A stretch of 37,778 nucleotides of DNA, taken from NCBI GenBank assembly GCA_016282455.1, contig JAEEKM010000106.1, positions 1-37,778 of the forward strand. Direction: 5' to 3'. Source of the DNA: Treponema sp. (GTDB taxonomy: Bacteria; Spirochaetota; Spirochaetia; Treponematales; Treponemataceae). Positions 14,367 through 23,189 of the stretch are shown here, in pieces. The translations under genes and the position numbers were made by a program. Under the pieces are notes generated by a model that ran no database searches, was not told the DNA's origin, and saw only the letters and a program-made list of their open reading frames with translations. How positions within the stretch are numbered: the first letter of the stretch is position 1; the number at the start of each line of letters is the position of its first letter.

Positions 14367-16721
14367 CCGATAGTCCCAGTTGTGTTTCGGGTAACGGCCT
14401 TTCATTTCACTGCAAATTTCCGGCCAGGTTTCTTTCCAGAAGTTTTCCAAATCTGAAGTTATCTGCAGGGGGCGGCGGGCAGGGGAGAGTAATTTTAACA
14501 AAAGCGGATGTCCCATTACCTTTGGTGTAGTAAAACAGCCAAATATCTGCTGGATGATTATTTCAAGTACCGGCACGATTTTTCCATTTTGATTTTCATA
14601 TATAAGTTTTCGCTTTTTTCCGTTTGGAAGAATAATTTCCACGGGTACAGATTCTTTTAATCTGTCACCATCTAAATACCAGTAGAGGGCTGAATATATT
14701 TTTTCCCCGCTGACTTTTTCTCCCTCCGGAATAAAGGGTCCCAGCCATTCTGCAGCATTTTCTTTAAGATTATTATACCTTTCTTCTAATTCGGTACCCT
14801 TTTCATTAGACTGCTGTATGTAAAACTGACACCTTAAAAGAAGATTTTCTGCTGCATTTGTAAGCGGTAACCATTCTAAGCCCTCTTCTTTCACTTTTTC
14901 TGCAAGGGCAAGTATATAGTCCCCCTTGCTGACGGGAATAACTTTTTTCTTTAGGACAATTTTTCCATAGCAAAGGATTTCTTTTTTTACCAGTTTTTGA
15001 CTGTCCCCCTCAAATGAGACTTTTACTTTTGTTTCAGAATGTTTATTCAGGTAATTAAGGGCTTCATCTGTACCCATTTCATAAAACTTTCGTATTATTC
15101 CCTGGCGGTCAGTGGCACTTATGTCTGTTGCAATTAAATAATCTGGAGAAGTAAAGGCCTTATCTTCCGGTAGGCCTACCATTCTTCCAGAAGGGAGTAA
15201 ATAAAGACCATCTGCCTGCTTTTTACACAATCTGTCAGGAAAACCTGACAAAAGTGCACAAGCTGTGGAAAAGTCGCTGTCTACCTGTGGAAAAGTCTCA
15301 AAAACAAGTGGATTTTTCTTCCATTTCTGACCCCTTATTTTTAGCAGATTCCTTTGTTTTTCCATCATTTTTGTGCTTATATTTACTGCGGGGTCGCATT
15401 CACTTGCAATGCCTGTGGAAAAGTCTGCATTATTTGTAGGAAAACCGGATAATGCCACACAGGAAAGCCTTACCCCTGTTCCCATTCCAAGCACGGCTTT
15501 ACCCAAGGGAGTAATATTTTCTTCTTTCAGGCAGTTCAGTTTTTCCAGTAAGTTCTTTGCCGCAAGCCAGGCTCCTTTTGGTGGCTTGTCAAACCATTGT
15601 AAAGAAGAGGCATCTTTTGCCCCCCATTCGGCACATTCCAAAACCAGAGCAGATAAATCAGCCCTTAAAATTTCCGGCATACTGGATTTTACCAGAACTT
15701 CATTCTTATTCCATAACCTCACACACTTACCGTTCGTTAGTCTACCTGCACGACCTGCTCTTTGTGCCGCACTAAACTCAGAAACATTCATAGTCACCAG
15801 CTGGTCCATTCCTATAGACTGGTTATAGATATTAGTTCTGTAAAGACCCGAATCGACTACCACTCGTATGTCAGGAATTGTTAACGAAGTTTCTGCTATT
15901 GCAGAACTCAGTATTATTCTTTTTCTCTTACTTTCACCTGCTTTTAATATTGCTTTTTGTTCTTCATAAGGTACAGAACTGTGTAATATACAAACTTCCG
16001 ATAGTTTGTCTGCACCTAACGAAAGTAATTCTTCTTTTGTTTTCCTGATTTCAGCTATTCCGGGAAGAAAGACAAGTACACTTCCACCATCTCCATCCTT
16101 TAGCTTTCTAACCTCATCATAGGCGGCTTTCGCAGGACTTTTATTATCCTCATACTCTATCTGCACTTCATGACATCTGCCTTCTACATGATAAACAGCA
16201 GCTTTAGTGCCATCATTTCCCATATAAGAGGCTAAGGCTTCTGTATCCATTGTGGCAGACATTATTACCACATAAAGATCATCCCTTAAGGTTAAAACTT
16301 CTTTTAAGAAAGCAAGGGCCTGGTCTGCATGTATGCTTCTTTCATGAAACTCATCTATTACTACAACAGACACCCCTTCGAGCATGGGGTCAGATTGGAT
16401 TTTTCGTGTTAAAATTGCCTCTGTAAGAATATGTAAACGGGTTTTATCTGTCACCTTATTTTCAAGGCGCATTATGTAACCGCAAGTGTTTCCAACCTCT
16501 TCTCCAAGTATCTCGCACACCCTGTTTGCAATATTTAATACGGCAAGTCTCCTGGGTTCAAGCATATAAATCTTTCCGGGAAAATGCTTTAATAAAGCTA
16601 CAGGCAATGCAGTTGATTTTCCGGCTCCAGTTTCAGCCGTTAAAATTAAGCTGCAGGAAGGAGAATTTTTTAAGGTCTGGCAAATCTCATCCAGGTGACT
16701 GTAAATGGGCAGATTTTTCAT
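14346..16721 (-). CDS. hrpB: ATP-dependent RNA helicase-like protein HrpB
   Basis: 791 residues of the DEAH/RHA superfamily 2 helicases, HrpB branch. Near the N-terminus are Walker A TAETGAGKST and PRRLAVLNIANRV; then VIDEFHERS (DEFH in place of DEAH), SATMDTEAL, the C-terminal helicase motifs SSAIAETSLTIPDIRVVVDSG and QRAGRAGR, and the long HrpB-type C-terminus with KVMGHPLLLKLLSPARRPLQITSDLENFW. Expected to remodel RNA or RNP; the cellular role of HrpB is poorly defined. ATG 16721 overlaps the stop of the upstream Gx-transporter gene (ATGA) and starts close to the conserved domain; an ATG 21 bases earlier is less likely. Confidence 0.92.
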   Translation of the reverse strand: MKNLPIYSHLDEICQTLKNSPSCSLILTAETGAGKSTALPVALLKHFPGKIYMLEPRRLAVLNIANRVCEILGEEVGNTCGYIMRLENKVTDKTRLHILTEAILTRKIQSDPMLEGVSVVVIDEFHERSIHADQALAFLKEVLTLRDDLYVVIMSATMDTEALASYMGNDGTKAAVYHVEGRCHEVQIEYEDNKSPAKAAYDEVRKLKDGDGGSVLVFLPGIAEIRKTKEELLSLGADKLSEVCILHSSVPYEEQKAILKAGESKRKRIILSSAIAETSLTIPDIRVVVDSGLYRTNIYNQSIGMDQLVTMNVSEFSAAQRAGRAGRLTNGKCVRLWNKNEVLVKSSMPEILRADLSALVLECAEWGAKDASSLQWFDKPPKGAWLAAKNLLEKLNCLKEENITPLGKAVLGMGTGVRLSCVALSGFPTNNADFSTGIASECDPAVNISTKMMEKQRNLLKIRGQKWKKNPLVFETFPQVDSDFSTACALLSGFPDRLCKKQADGLYLLPSGRMVGLPEDKAFTSPDYLIATDISATDRQGIIRKFYEMGTDEALNYLNKHSETKVKVSFEGDSQKLVKKEILCYGKIVLKKKVIPVSKGDYILALAEKVKEEGLEWLPLTNAAENLLLRCQFYIQQSNEKGTELEERYNNLKENAAEWLGPFIPEGEKVSGEKIYSALYWYLDGDRLKESVPVEIILPNGKKRKLIYENQNGKIVPVLEIIIQQIFGCFTTPKVMGHPLLLKLLSPARRPLQITSDLENFWKETWPEICSEMKGRYPKHNWDYRVTSKEE

Positions 16722-17758
16722 TCTGTACCCCAAACTTTGCATAATTGCTTATCTATTCTGGAAAAAATGTTTTTACTCTCTTTGGGTAAATCTGTACCCT
16801 TTAATTTGTCTGCATAAAGGAATATTTCACTTACCAGTTCTCCAGTTTTTCCCGGTAAACGTAAGTTTCTGTCGATTGCAAGACTGGAAATAAAAGTCAT
16901 CCCAAGAAGAATTCCTGACCGATGCAAACCCTTAATCAAAGCACCTGAAGTAATTCTAAAACTACCCAGAGTAAACAATACTTTTCCAAAGGGTACAAAC
17001 AGTGCCATAATGGTTACAGATAGAAGTATCAGTATTGAAGGTAGTAGATTGTATTTTCCTCTTTTTTTAATTAACAGAAGCAGTAAACTTAAGCCTGTAC
17101 ACCCATATAAGAGGTACAGATTCTGTACCCATTGGTTTACCAGAAGAAACGCAGTCAGTAACAGTATATAAAACCCCAGTTTTATTATGGAACCTTTACT
17201 GCTCCTTTCTTCGGTGAAATTTTTCTCCAGGGCTATTATTTTATCAGAATCCATTAATGAAAATTCTTTATACCACTCAGATTTGTTTTCTACAAGCAAA
17301 GCAACTGCGCCCAGTAAAAGTCCTGTAACTGTACCTGTAATCAGAAGAATGGGAGCCACATATTTAGTTCTCTGGCCAAACATAAAGATTTGTGAGCAGA
17401 ATAGCTGTGCTCCGTTATTAGCAAGTGCTCCTGCAAGAGATATTCCCAAGAGGCTTATACACTTTTTCTTTTTGAAAAGAAAATTCAGAAGCCACATAGT
17501 CAGCAGGGAAGAAAAGCTTCCCGCAATGCTAAAAACAACAATATAACTTATTAAAGTTCCGCTGATTATTGCCTGACATAAAACTTTAAGAAATGTAAGA
17601 AGCAAGAGTTCTGGAAAAGAAAATATATTCAGGGCAAGAATTATAGGAAGGTTTGCCAGCCCCAGACGCATAAAGGGCAGGGGTTTTGGAATTGCATATT
17701 CAACTGCAGAGAGAAAGAGACAAAGGGAAGCCAGAAAAGCAATTTTTTGTCTGCGCAT
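16718..17758 (-). CDS. Gx-type transporter (heptaprenyl-diphosphate-synthase component I-like) with a C-terminal membrane extension
   Basis: 346 residues, all membrane-embedded. The first ~180 residues match the Gx transporter/Hpre_diP_synt_I family: FLSAVEYAIPKPLPFMRLGLANLPIILAL, SGTLIS and SLAGALANNGAQL are the characteristic stretches, similar to ECF-type substrate-binding components. The remaining half adds more transmembrane helices and a segment (FRITSGALIKGLHRSGILLGMTFIS) that faintly recalls EcfT-type proteins, ending in a soluble tail. The substrate is unknown. ATG 17758 is chosen: it precedes the conserved region, and TGGTACACT (extended -10) ends six bases upstream, across a T-run. 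It overlaps hrpB by four bases, suggesting coupled translation. Confidence 0.7.
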   Translation of the reverse strand: MRRQKIAFLASLCLFLSAVEYAIPKPLPFMRLGLANLPIILALNIFSFPELLLLTFLKVLCQAIISGTLISYIVVFSIAGSFSSLLTMWLLNFLFKKKKCISLLGISLAGALANNGAQLFCSQIFMFGQRTKYVAPILLITGTVTGLLLGAVALLVENKSEWYKEFSLMDSDKIIALEKNFTEERSSKGSIIKLGFYILLLTAFLLVNQWVQNLYLLYGCTGLSLLLLLIKKRGKYNLLPSILILLSVTIMALFVPFGKVLFTLGSFRITSGALIKGLHRSGILLGMTFISSLAIDRNLRLPGKTGELVSEIFLYADKLKGTDLPKESKNIFSRIDKQLCKVWGTE

Positions 17759-17812
17759 AAAAAAAGTGTACCATACTTCACTACTTTTTAACAGTCGTAG
17801 GGTATGGTACAC
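17759..17812 (-). terminator. Hairpin plus T-run ending the immunophilin gene, overlapping the next gene's promoter
   Basis: On the minus strand a perfect 11-bp inverted repeat (GTGTACCATAC at 17812-17802, GTATGGTACAC at 17776-17766) is followed at once by seven T's (17765-17759). It lies downstream of the cyclophilin-FKBP gene. Its 3' arm also contains TGGTACACT, an extended -10-like element for the following gene. Confidence 0.55.
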
Positions 17813-17835
17813 TGTAAAATCAAAGAACTAAAAGT

Positions 17836-18885
17836 TTATTTTGCGCTTACAAGTTCAATGTCAAAAGCAAGGAAAGAGTTTCCCGGAATAACGCCTGGAA
17901 TACCATTTGCACCATAAGCCAAATCCGGAGGAAGAACAACTGTTCTTACTTCTCCTACCTTCATATCCTGAACGGCAAGATCAAATCCTGGAATCATCTG
18001 TCCTGCGGCAGTAACGAAGTCTAAGGGTTCGTGTCCGCCTTTAAGAAGTTTTGCTGAACCGTCAAATACCTGACCGTTCACAAGATATCCCTTGTACTCA
18101 GTGCGAACATTTTTTCCTTCGCCACACTTTTCACCATTTCCTTCTTTTGTAATCTTAAAGTAGATTCCGTCAGCAGTTTTCTCAAATCCGGGGAAGTTCT
18201 TTTCTACTTCTACGATTTTTTCTGCGAGAAGTTTTTCCATTTCTGCACGGGCTCTTGCTTTTGCTTCTTCTGCGCGTCTATTAAAATCTTCCTGAGTAGC
18301 AGTGAACTTTTCTGCATCTGCCCCACGGCGGTAAATCTTTACAGACTTTATTTTATCGTTCTGGGCAATTGCATTAACTGTAAGCTGGCTTGCAGGGTCA
18401 ACTACATGACCAAAGATTGTATGTTTTCCGTTAAGCCAGGGAGTTTCTACATGTGTAATAAAAAACTGACTACCGTTCGTTCCTGGACCTGCATTTGCCA
18501 TGGCAAGAATTCCGGCTCCAGTAAACTTATATTTATCTACAATTTCGTCTGCAAAGCGGTAACCTGGACCACCTGTTCCGTTTCCAAGAGGGTCACCACC
18601 CTGAATCATAAAATTAGCAATAACACGATGGAACTTGAGTCCGTCATAGAAAGGCTTTTCCTGAGCAGCGTCAAGTGTACCCTCTGCAAGACCTACAAAG
18701 TTTGTTACAGTAAGCGGAGTGTCTTTGTAGTAAAGCTCAAGTACAATGTCTCCCTTTGTTGTTTCCATTACGGCAAAAAGGCCTTCTTTTCCTTCAAGTG
18801 CCTTCACATTTTTTTCCATAGGTTTACATCCTCCAACAGAAAGCAGGACACAGCCAAAGAGCAGCGCCCACAAAGTTTTTTTCAT
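17836..18885 (-). CDS. Cyclophilin-FKBP dual peptidyl-prolyl isomerase lipoprotein
   Basis: 349 residues. An N-terminal signal peptide ends in a spirochaete-like lipobox (SVGGC, Cys 20), so it should be a lipid-anchored extracytoplasmic protein. Residues ~36-190 are a cyclophilin domain (FHRVIANFMIQGGDP, GSQFFITHVETPWLNGKHTIFGHV). A charged helical linker (~195-235) leads to an FKBP domain (~255-349: YKGYLVNGQVFDGS, PGFDLAVQDMKVGEVRTVVLPPDLAYG). Both are prolyl cis-trans isomerase folds, so it is a dual-family immunophilin, probably a periplasmic folding helper. ATG has GGGGAG six bases upstream. The stop is followed by a hairpin terminator. Confidence 0.93.
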   Translation of the reverse strand: MKKTLWALLFGCVLLSVGGCKPMEKNVKALEGKEGLFAVMETTKGDIVLELYYKDTPLTVTNFVGLAEGTLDAAQEKPFYDGLKFHRVIANFMIQGGDPLGNGTGGPGYRFADEIVDKYKFTGAGILAMANAGPGTNGSQFFITHVETPWLNGKHTIFGHVVDPASQLTVNAIAQNDKIKSVKIYRRGADAEKFTATQEDFNRRAEEAKARARAEMEKLLAEKIVEVEKNFPGFEKTADGIYFKITKEGNGEKCGEGKNVRTEYKGYLVNGQVFDGSAKLLKGGHEPLDFVTAAGQMIPGFDLAVQDMKVGEVRTVVLPPDLAYGANGIPGVIPGNSFLAFDIELVSAK

Positions 18886-18909
18886 TTTATTCTCCCCCAG
18901 AACATCCGC

Positions 18910-19698
18910 CTAGAACTGACCGATGAACCAGTTATAAATTGCTTCAAGACGTGAATTAAAGGAGTCATACATCATAGATTCAAAAAGCTGTATGGCAGGA
19001 AAACGGGAACGTATTGCCATGTAAACAAGAAATTCATCTCCACAGTCTGTAATTACAAGATTGATGCGGAGATTTTTTGCTTCTACTGCCTGAATGAATC
19101 CCATGTACATTGGGGTAACATTTATAAAATTAGTACCCACTTCATCTTCAGTCTGCTGATATTTTACTTCAAAATTTGCTTTTCCAAAAGTATGGTCATC
19201 CTGAAGGGCATAAATAACCATTCCGTCTGCATTTCCTTCTACAGGATCTGGCATTCTTGTGCGGTCATTTGGTCCCTTTATTACATAAGCATTTTTGTAA
19301 AGGGTAGTATACTTTTTGTTGCTTGTGTAATATTTTAAGCCTTCCATTTTACTTACGGAACGAATAACTTTGGAAGCATATTCGATGTTGGTTTTATCCG
19401 GTGAACCCAAATCTTTTTTAGAAAGAAGATAGAGGTTTTCTACAGTAAAGGCAGGAGCATCTTCACTTTCTTTCCAAAAAGACTCTACATCCCTGTTAAG
19501 GTTAGTTGAGGGAACAAGCTTTAATTTTGGGTTTCCCGGCTGATAGGTATAAGTTCTGATTACACCCTTTTCTTTAAGACTTTCATATATTTCAGAAGAA
19601 ACATAATCAGAAGCTTTCTGGGCAAATAGAGAACCGGCAGTTAAAACTGACAAAAAGAGGCATATTACTGCTTTTTTCATAAAAATAACTGTCTTCAT
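18910..19698 (-). CDS. Secreted protein of unknown function
   Basis: 262 residues with a clear N-terminal signal peptide (MKKAVICLFLSVLTAGSLFAQ, cleavage expected near AQK) and no later membrane helix, so it is exported to the periplasm or beyond. It resembles an uncharacterised family I believe is annotated DUF6675 in spirochaetes; I am not sure of that name. No catalytic motif is evident. The start is ATG 19698 because AAGGAG lies seven bases before it; ATG 19680 would begin exactly at the signal peptide. It sits between jag and the immunophilin lipoprotein on the same strand, probably in the same operon. Confidence 0.6.
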   Translation of the reverse strand: MKTVIFMKKAVICLFLSVLTAGSLFAQKASDYVSSEIYESLKEKGVIRTYTYQPGNPKLKLVPSTNLNRDVESFWKESEDAPAFTVENLYLLSKKDLGSPDKTNIEYASKVIRSVSKMEGLKYYTSNKKYTTLYKNAYVIKGPNDRTRMPDPVEGNADGMVIYALQDDHTFGKANFEVKYQQTEDEVGTNFINVTPMYMGFIQAVEAKNLRINLVITDCGDEFLVYMAIRSRFPAIQLFESMMYDSFNSRLEAIYNWFIGQF

Positions 19699-19722
19699 AC
19701 CTGTCTCCTTAAACTGGTTTTA

Positions 19723-20439
19723 TTAGCGCACTCCTTTGTAAAGTACACGTACCTGCTTATATAAACCATCTCCCTCGCTTTTGGTTTCAATATCCGGAAT
19801 ATCATTGAGGGTTGTGTGAATAAGACGTCTCTCAAAGGGATTCATAGGCTCAAGGAGCATGGAGTTTCTTGTTGAACGAACTTTATCTGCAGTAACATAA
19901 GCAAGGCGGACAAGGCTTTCTTCACGGCGGATGCGGTAGTTTTCTGTATCAAGAATTACGCGAACATCTTCCCTTCCAAGGTGACCGGCATACACGTTTG
20001 CAAGCAGCTGCATGGCATCCAGATTTTTTCCCTTGCGGCCGATAAGAATTGAAGAACTTGCACTGGAAAGTTTAATTCCAATCTTTTTGTCTTCACGGAA
20101 CATCACTTCAACTGCAACATCATAACCCATGTGAACAATCATTTCTTTGATAAAGTTAAGAAGTTTTTCTTCAAACTCATCCTGGGGAAGTGGATTTGCC
20201 ACAATATGAGGATTGTTTGCAATAGTAGTTGCATTCGGCACTTTACCGTCAAATTCTGGCTGAACATGATTCTGCGTATCTACTGTATGCACTCTGATTT
20301 TAACATATCCTTTCTTGAAGAGAGACTTTTTCTGAGCCTCAAGAATTTCCACGTCAAACTGATCTTTTTCAAGACCAAGTTCCTGTGCTGCTTTTTCAAT
20401 AGCATCTTTTTCTGTTTCTGCTTCGTACTCGTAAATCAT
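19723..20439 (-). CDS. jag: Jag/KhpB RNA-binding protein
   Basis: 238 residues with the three Jag domains: Jag_N (residues 1-50, YEYEAETEKDAIEKAAQELG), a KH domain with the GRKGKN loop (SILIGRKGKNLDAMQLLANV) and a C-terminal R3H domain (NPFERRLIHTTL). Jag/KhpB binds many small RNAs and mRNAs, usually with KhpA, and is tied to cell-envelope control. It is conserved beside yidC, as here. AGAGGT precedes the ATG. The linker between Jag_N and KH is Asn/Pro-rich. Confidence 0.95.
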   Translation of the reverse strand: MIYEYEAETEKDAIEKAAQELGLEKDQFDVEILEAQKKSLFKKGYVKIRVHTVDTQNHVQPEFDGKVPNATTIANNPHIVANPLPQDEFEEKLLNFIKEMIVHMGYDVAVEVMFREDKKIGIKLSSASSSILIGRKGKNLDAMQLLANVYAGHLGREDVRVILDTENYRIRREESLVRLAYVTADKVRSTRNSMLLEPMNPFERRLIHTTLNDIPDIETKSEGDGLYKQVRVLYKGVR

Positions 20440-20480
20440 CTATGTACCTCTAATAATAGTGTTTTGTTTTTAATCCGCCC

Positions 20481-22301
20481 TTATTTTCTGGACTTTGCTT
20501 TTTTTCCGCTTACAGACACATTCTGAGCATTTTTCATTTCTGCACGCTGTTTTTTCATTACTCTGTTAATTACCAGCTGCTGTCCAATCTGGAAGATATT
20601 TGATACAACCCAGTAAATTAAAAGTCCGCTCGGAACATTGTACATAATGAAGAAGAACATAATCGGCATTACATACATCATCATTATCTGCATCTGTTTT
20701 GCCTGAGCATTATCGCCGCCTGCAGTTCCACCGTACTGTGTAATTTTTCCGTTCAGAAGCTGTGAAATCACATAGATGAAGGGAAGAATACGCAGGTTGT
20801 TCATTGTAAAGCCTGAAATGAGGGGAATCTGTTTTTCCCAGGTCCATACGCTGTCACCAACAGAAAGGTCATCAATCCAGCCGTGAATAAAGCCTGCACC
20901 ACGGAAATCAAAGTAGTTGTTGAAAACACGATAAAGTGAAATAAGAATGAGCATCTGCAGTATCATGGGCAGACAACCGGACATTGGATTGTAACCCACT
21001 TTCTTGTAGAGTTTTTGTGTTTCCTCTGCAAGTTTCTGCTGGTCATTCTTGTACTTTGCCTGAATTGCCTGCATCTGTGGCTGAAGTTCCTGCATTTTAA
21101 GTGAACCAACCGCCTGCTTTTTGTTCAGGGGGAAAAGTATAATCTTAAGAATTATCGTAAGGATGATAATTGCAACACCCCAGTTATGAACCAGTTTGTT
21201 AATGAGACCTATTGCCCACTTAAGAACTACTTCAATAGGGTAGAGGAAGCTGCTGGAATCAAGTGCCTGATTAAACTTTGCATTTACCAGACCCCATGCA
21301 TTTTTATCCTTAGAGTTGTATTTAATCAATTCCTTTTCACTTCTTGGACCAACGTATACATAATATTCATCCGTTACGCTGCCACCGGAAGTTTGTGCTC
21401 TTGTAAGAAGAAGCTGTGAAATATCTTCTTCTAACCCCTTGGGAGATGAACACTTTACTGAAGAATACATTACTGCAGGATTTACAGGTTTAATAAGCAT
21501 TGTAAAATATTTTCCTGCAACACCGGCCCACTGGTAGGAAGTGTCATAGTATTTGTCAGAAAAGTTTTTCTTTACACGCTTGTTGTTGTTTCCCAAAGCC
21601 ACATACTGTCTTACTTCGTAGCGGTTCTTTTTGTCAAAACGGGGACCAATCTGCGGAGAAGTTCTGATTGTATAGGCTGCTCCACCTACATTCAGTGCAT
21701 ATCCGTCTTCCGGTCTGACTGTAATGTCCATTTTAAAAGCGTAATCATCATCTTTAAAGGTGTAGAGTTTTGCAAGATAGAATTTGTGGTCGTTTCCCAT
21801 ATCATCCTTAATGCTGTAAGAACGATAGAAACCCACTGAATAGTCGTTTATTCGGGAAATAGTAAAAGTATCATTCAGTACGCTTGTTTCTGCATTACCG
21901 AATGAAAGTGAAAGGGCACGGTTTGAAGGAGTTACATGGTTTACCATTTCAACGCCTTCTCCGGTTTCCTTGTCCAGGTGCTCAAGTAATTTGAGACTTA
22001 CAAGGTCACCACCTTTATTGGAAAAAACTGCCTTCATTTTATTTGTAGTAATTTCTACAAACTCTTCTGCAACAGTTTCTTTTTCATTTCCAGTGTCTTC
22101 TTCAATTCCAAGACTTGTGGAAATTGCCTTGCTCTGTTCTTCTGCAAGGGCGGCCGCTTCTTTTGCCTTAAGTTCTTCTTCTGCGGCAAGGGCTTCCATT
22201 CTCTGCTGCTGACGAGGCATAATCACTGTAAATTCAACTATGCCAGAAACAACCACTACAAGAGTGGAAAGTAATATTGCCCATAAGGTATTTTTATCCA
22301 T
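20481..22301 (-). CDS. yidC: Membrane protein insertase YidC
   Basis: 606 residues, a typical Gram-negative-type YidC. An N-terminal transmembrane anchor (LWAILLSTLVVVVSGIVEFTV) precedes a charged linker and a large periplasmic beta domain (about 85-350). The conserved insertase core follows (GVAIIILTIILKIILFPLNKKQ, KMQELQPQMQAIQAKYKND, NPMSGCLPMILQMLILISLYRV and three further helices), ending in a lysine-rich cytoplasmic tail. It inserts and folds inner-membrane proteins with or without SecYEG. ATG 22301 is chosen because AAGGA lies upstream at good spacing; an earlier in-frame ATG overlaps yidD. Confidence 0.96.
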   Translation of the reverse strand: MDKNTLWAILLSTLVVVVSGIVEFTVIMPRQQQRMEALAAEEELKAKEAAALAEEQSKAISTSLGIEEDTGNEKETVAEEFVEITTNKMKAVFSNKGGDLVSLKLLEHLDKETGEGVEMVNHVTPSNRALSLSFGNAETSVLNDTFTISRINDYSVGFYRSYSIKDDMGNDHKFYLAKLYTFKDDDYAFKMDITVRPEDGYALNVGGAAYTIRTSPQIGPRFDKKNRYEVRQYVALGNNNKRVKKNFSDKYYDTSYQWAGVAGKYFTMLIKPVNPAVMYSSVKCSSPKGLEEDISQLLLTRAQTSGGSVTDEYYVYVGPRSEKELIKYNSKDKNAWGLVNAKFNQALDSSSFLYPIEVVLKWAIGLINKLVHNWGVAIIILTIILKIILFPLNKKQAVGSLKMQELQPQMQAIQAKYKNDQQKLAEETQKLYKKVGYNPMSGCLPMILQMLILISLYRVFNNYFDFRGAGFIHGWIDDLSVGDSVWTWEKQIPLISGFTMNNLRILPFIYVISQLLNGKITQYGGTAGGDNAQAKQMQIMMMYVMPIMFFFIMYNVPSGLLIYWVVSNIFQIGQQLVINRVMKKQRAEMKNAQNVSVSGKKAKSRK

Positions 22302-22321
22302 ACAATTTCCTTCTGTGTCTG

Positions 22322-22573
22322 TCAATCCGGAACAGGATCATACCCTCCTTCGTGGTAGGGATTACATCTGAGTATCCTTTTGACAGCAAGATAGAGACCC
22401 TTTACAGGACCATGTTTTTTGATGGCTTCCAGTGCATACTGCGAACAGGTCGGTGTATATCTGCAACTGGCAGGAAACAGGGGAGAGATAAAAACTTGAT
22501 AAAACCGTATTAAAAGGCAAAAGAATTTTACGAATAAATTCCTTATTCCTTTAATAAACCAGCCTTTTGGCAT
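22322..22573 (-). CDS. yidD: Membrane protein insertion efficiency factor YidD
   Basis: 83 residues, full length for the family. FYQVFISPLFPASCRYTPTC, SQYALEAIKKHG and KRILRCNPYHEGGYDPVP are the conserved YidD stretches with their invariant cysteines. It is a small membrane-associated protein that aids YidC-dependent insertion. It overlaps the end of rnpA by 31 bases, which is usual for this pair, and has only a weak Shine-Dalgarno, so coupled translation is likely. Confidence 0.95.
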   Translation of the reverse strand: MPKGWFIKGIRNLFVKFFCLLIRFYQVFISPLFPASCRYTPTCSQYALEAIKKHGPVKGLYLAVKRILRCNPYHEGGYDPVPD

Positions 22574-22905
22574 AATGTCTTAAATTGTTCACACCGCGAG
22601 TGGAACGAGTCATTTCCGGGATACACTAAAAGGAGCATATCATAGCCGGTGTTCAGGTGTGCCTTAAAGAATCGATATGTTTCTCGGCTATAGCGTTTGC
22701 TCAAATTTCTCTGAACAGCATTTCCATAGCCTCTGGGAAGGGGGAATCCAATCCGGTTCACTTCTTTACCGTTCAGTGCATAGAAAAGCTTAGCCCCCTG
22801 TACACTGACTTTCCTTCCCTTTTTGAAAAGTTTCTGGATGTCGGCAGGACGCTTTACATGTTCATTACGAGCAAAACGTCCTGTTTTTAGCAAGTCCGTA
22901 TTCAT
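22543..22905 (-). CDS. rnpA: Ribonuclease P protein component
   Basis: 120 residues. It contains F(K)KGRKVSVQGAKLFY at the N-terminus and the basic signature GNAVQRNLSKRYSRE, where the usual RNR is RNL. RnpA binds the RNase P RNA (not in this window) and helps process tRNA 5' ends. It is placed between rpmH and yidD, the near-universal arrangement. The AAGGGG before the ATG abuts the start codon with no spacer, so initiation may be weak or coupled. The C-terminus overlaps yidD. Confidence 0.92.
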   Translation of the reverse strand: MNTDLLKTGRFARNEHVKRPADIQKLFKKGRKVSVQGAKLFYALNGKEVNRIGFPLPRGYGNAVQRNLSKRYSRETYRFFKAHLNTGYDMLLLVYPGNDSFHSRCEQFKTLCQKAGLLKE

Positions 22906-22923
22906 CCCCTTACGGAATCAAGA

Positions 22924-23109
22924 CTACATCTTAGCAGTCTGGTTCTTTCCGTTTACGTAGGGCTTCTTTTCGTCAGAAACAGTGAGCTTCCAGCGACCCT
23001 TTGCACGGCGGCGGGCAAGTACCATGCGTCCACCACGAGTCTTCATTCTTGCGCGGAAACCAAACTTTCTATTGCGCTTTACTTTGCTAGGCTGGTATGT
23101 GCGTAACAT
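22924..23109 (-). CDS. rpmH: 50S ribosomal protein L34
   Basis: 61 residues. Residues 1-44 are standard L34 (MLRTYQPSKVKRNRKFGFRA, MKTRGGRMVLARRRAKGR); the C-terminus adds about 15 residues (KLTVSDEKKPYVNGKNQTAKM region) beyond the usual 44-46. It has a good Shine-Dalgarno (GGAG) and a strong promoter just upstream, so it probably leads the rpmH-rnpA-yidD-yidC-jag operon. Confidence 0.95.
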   Translation of the reverse strand: MLRTYQPSKVKRNRKFGFRARMKTRGGRMVLARRRAKGRWKLTVSDEKKPYVNGKNQTAKM

Positions 23110-23159
23110 AATATATTTCTCCTATAAATAAAATTCCAGAATATAGTATAGTAGAGTGA

Positions 23160-23189
23160 AATATAGCATTATTCTTTTTAATTGGTCAA
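23160..23189 (-). promoter_or_regulatory. rpmH operon promoter
   Basis: TTGACC (23189-23184), an 18-bp spacer and TATATT (23165-23160), with the extended -10 dinucleotide (TGCTATATT). The -35 lies within the last codons of the upstream DUF721 gene. This is one of the best sigma70-type promoters in the window. Confidence 0.65.
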
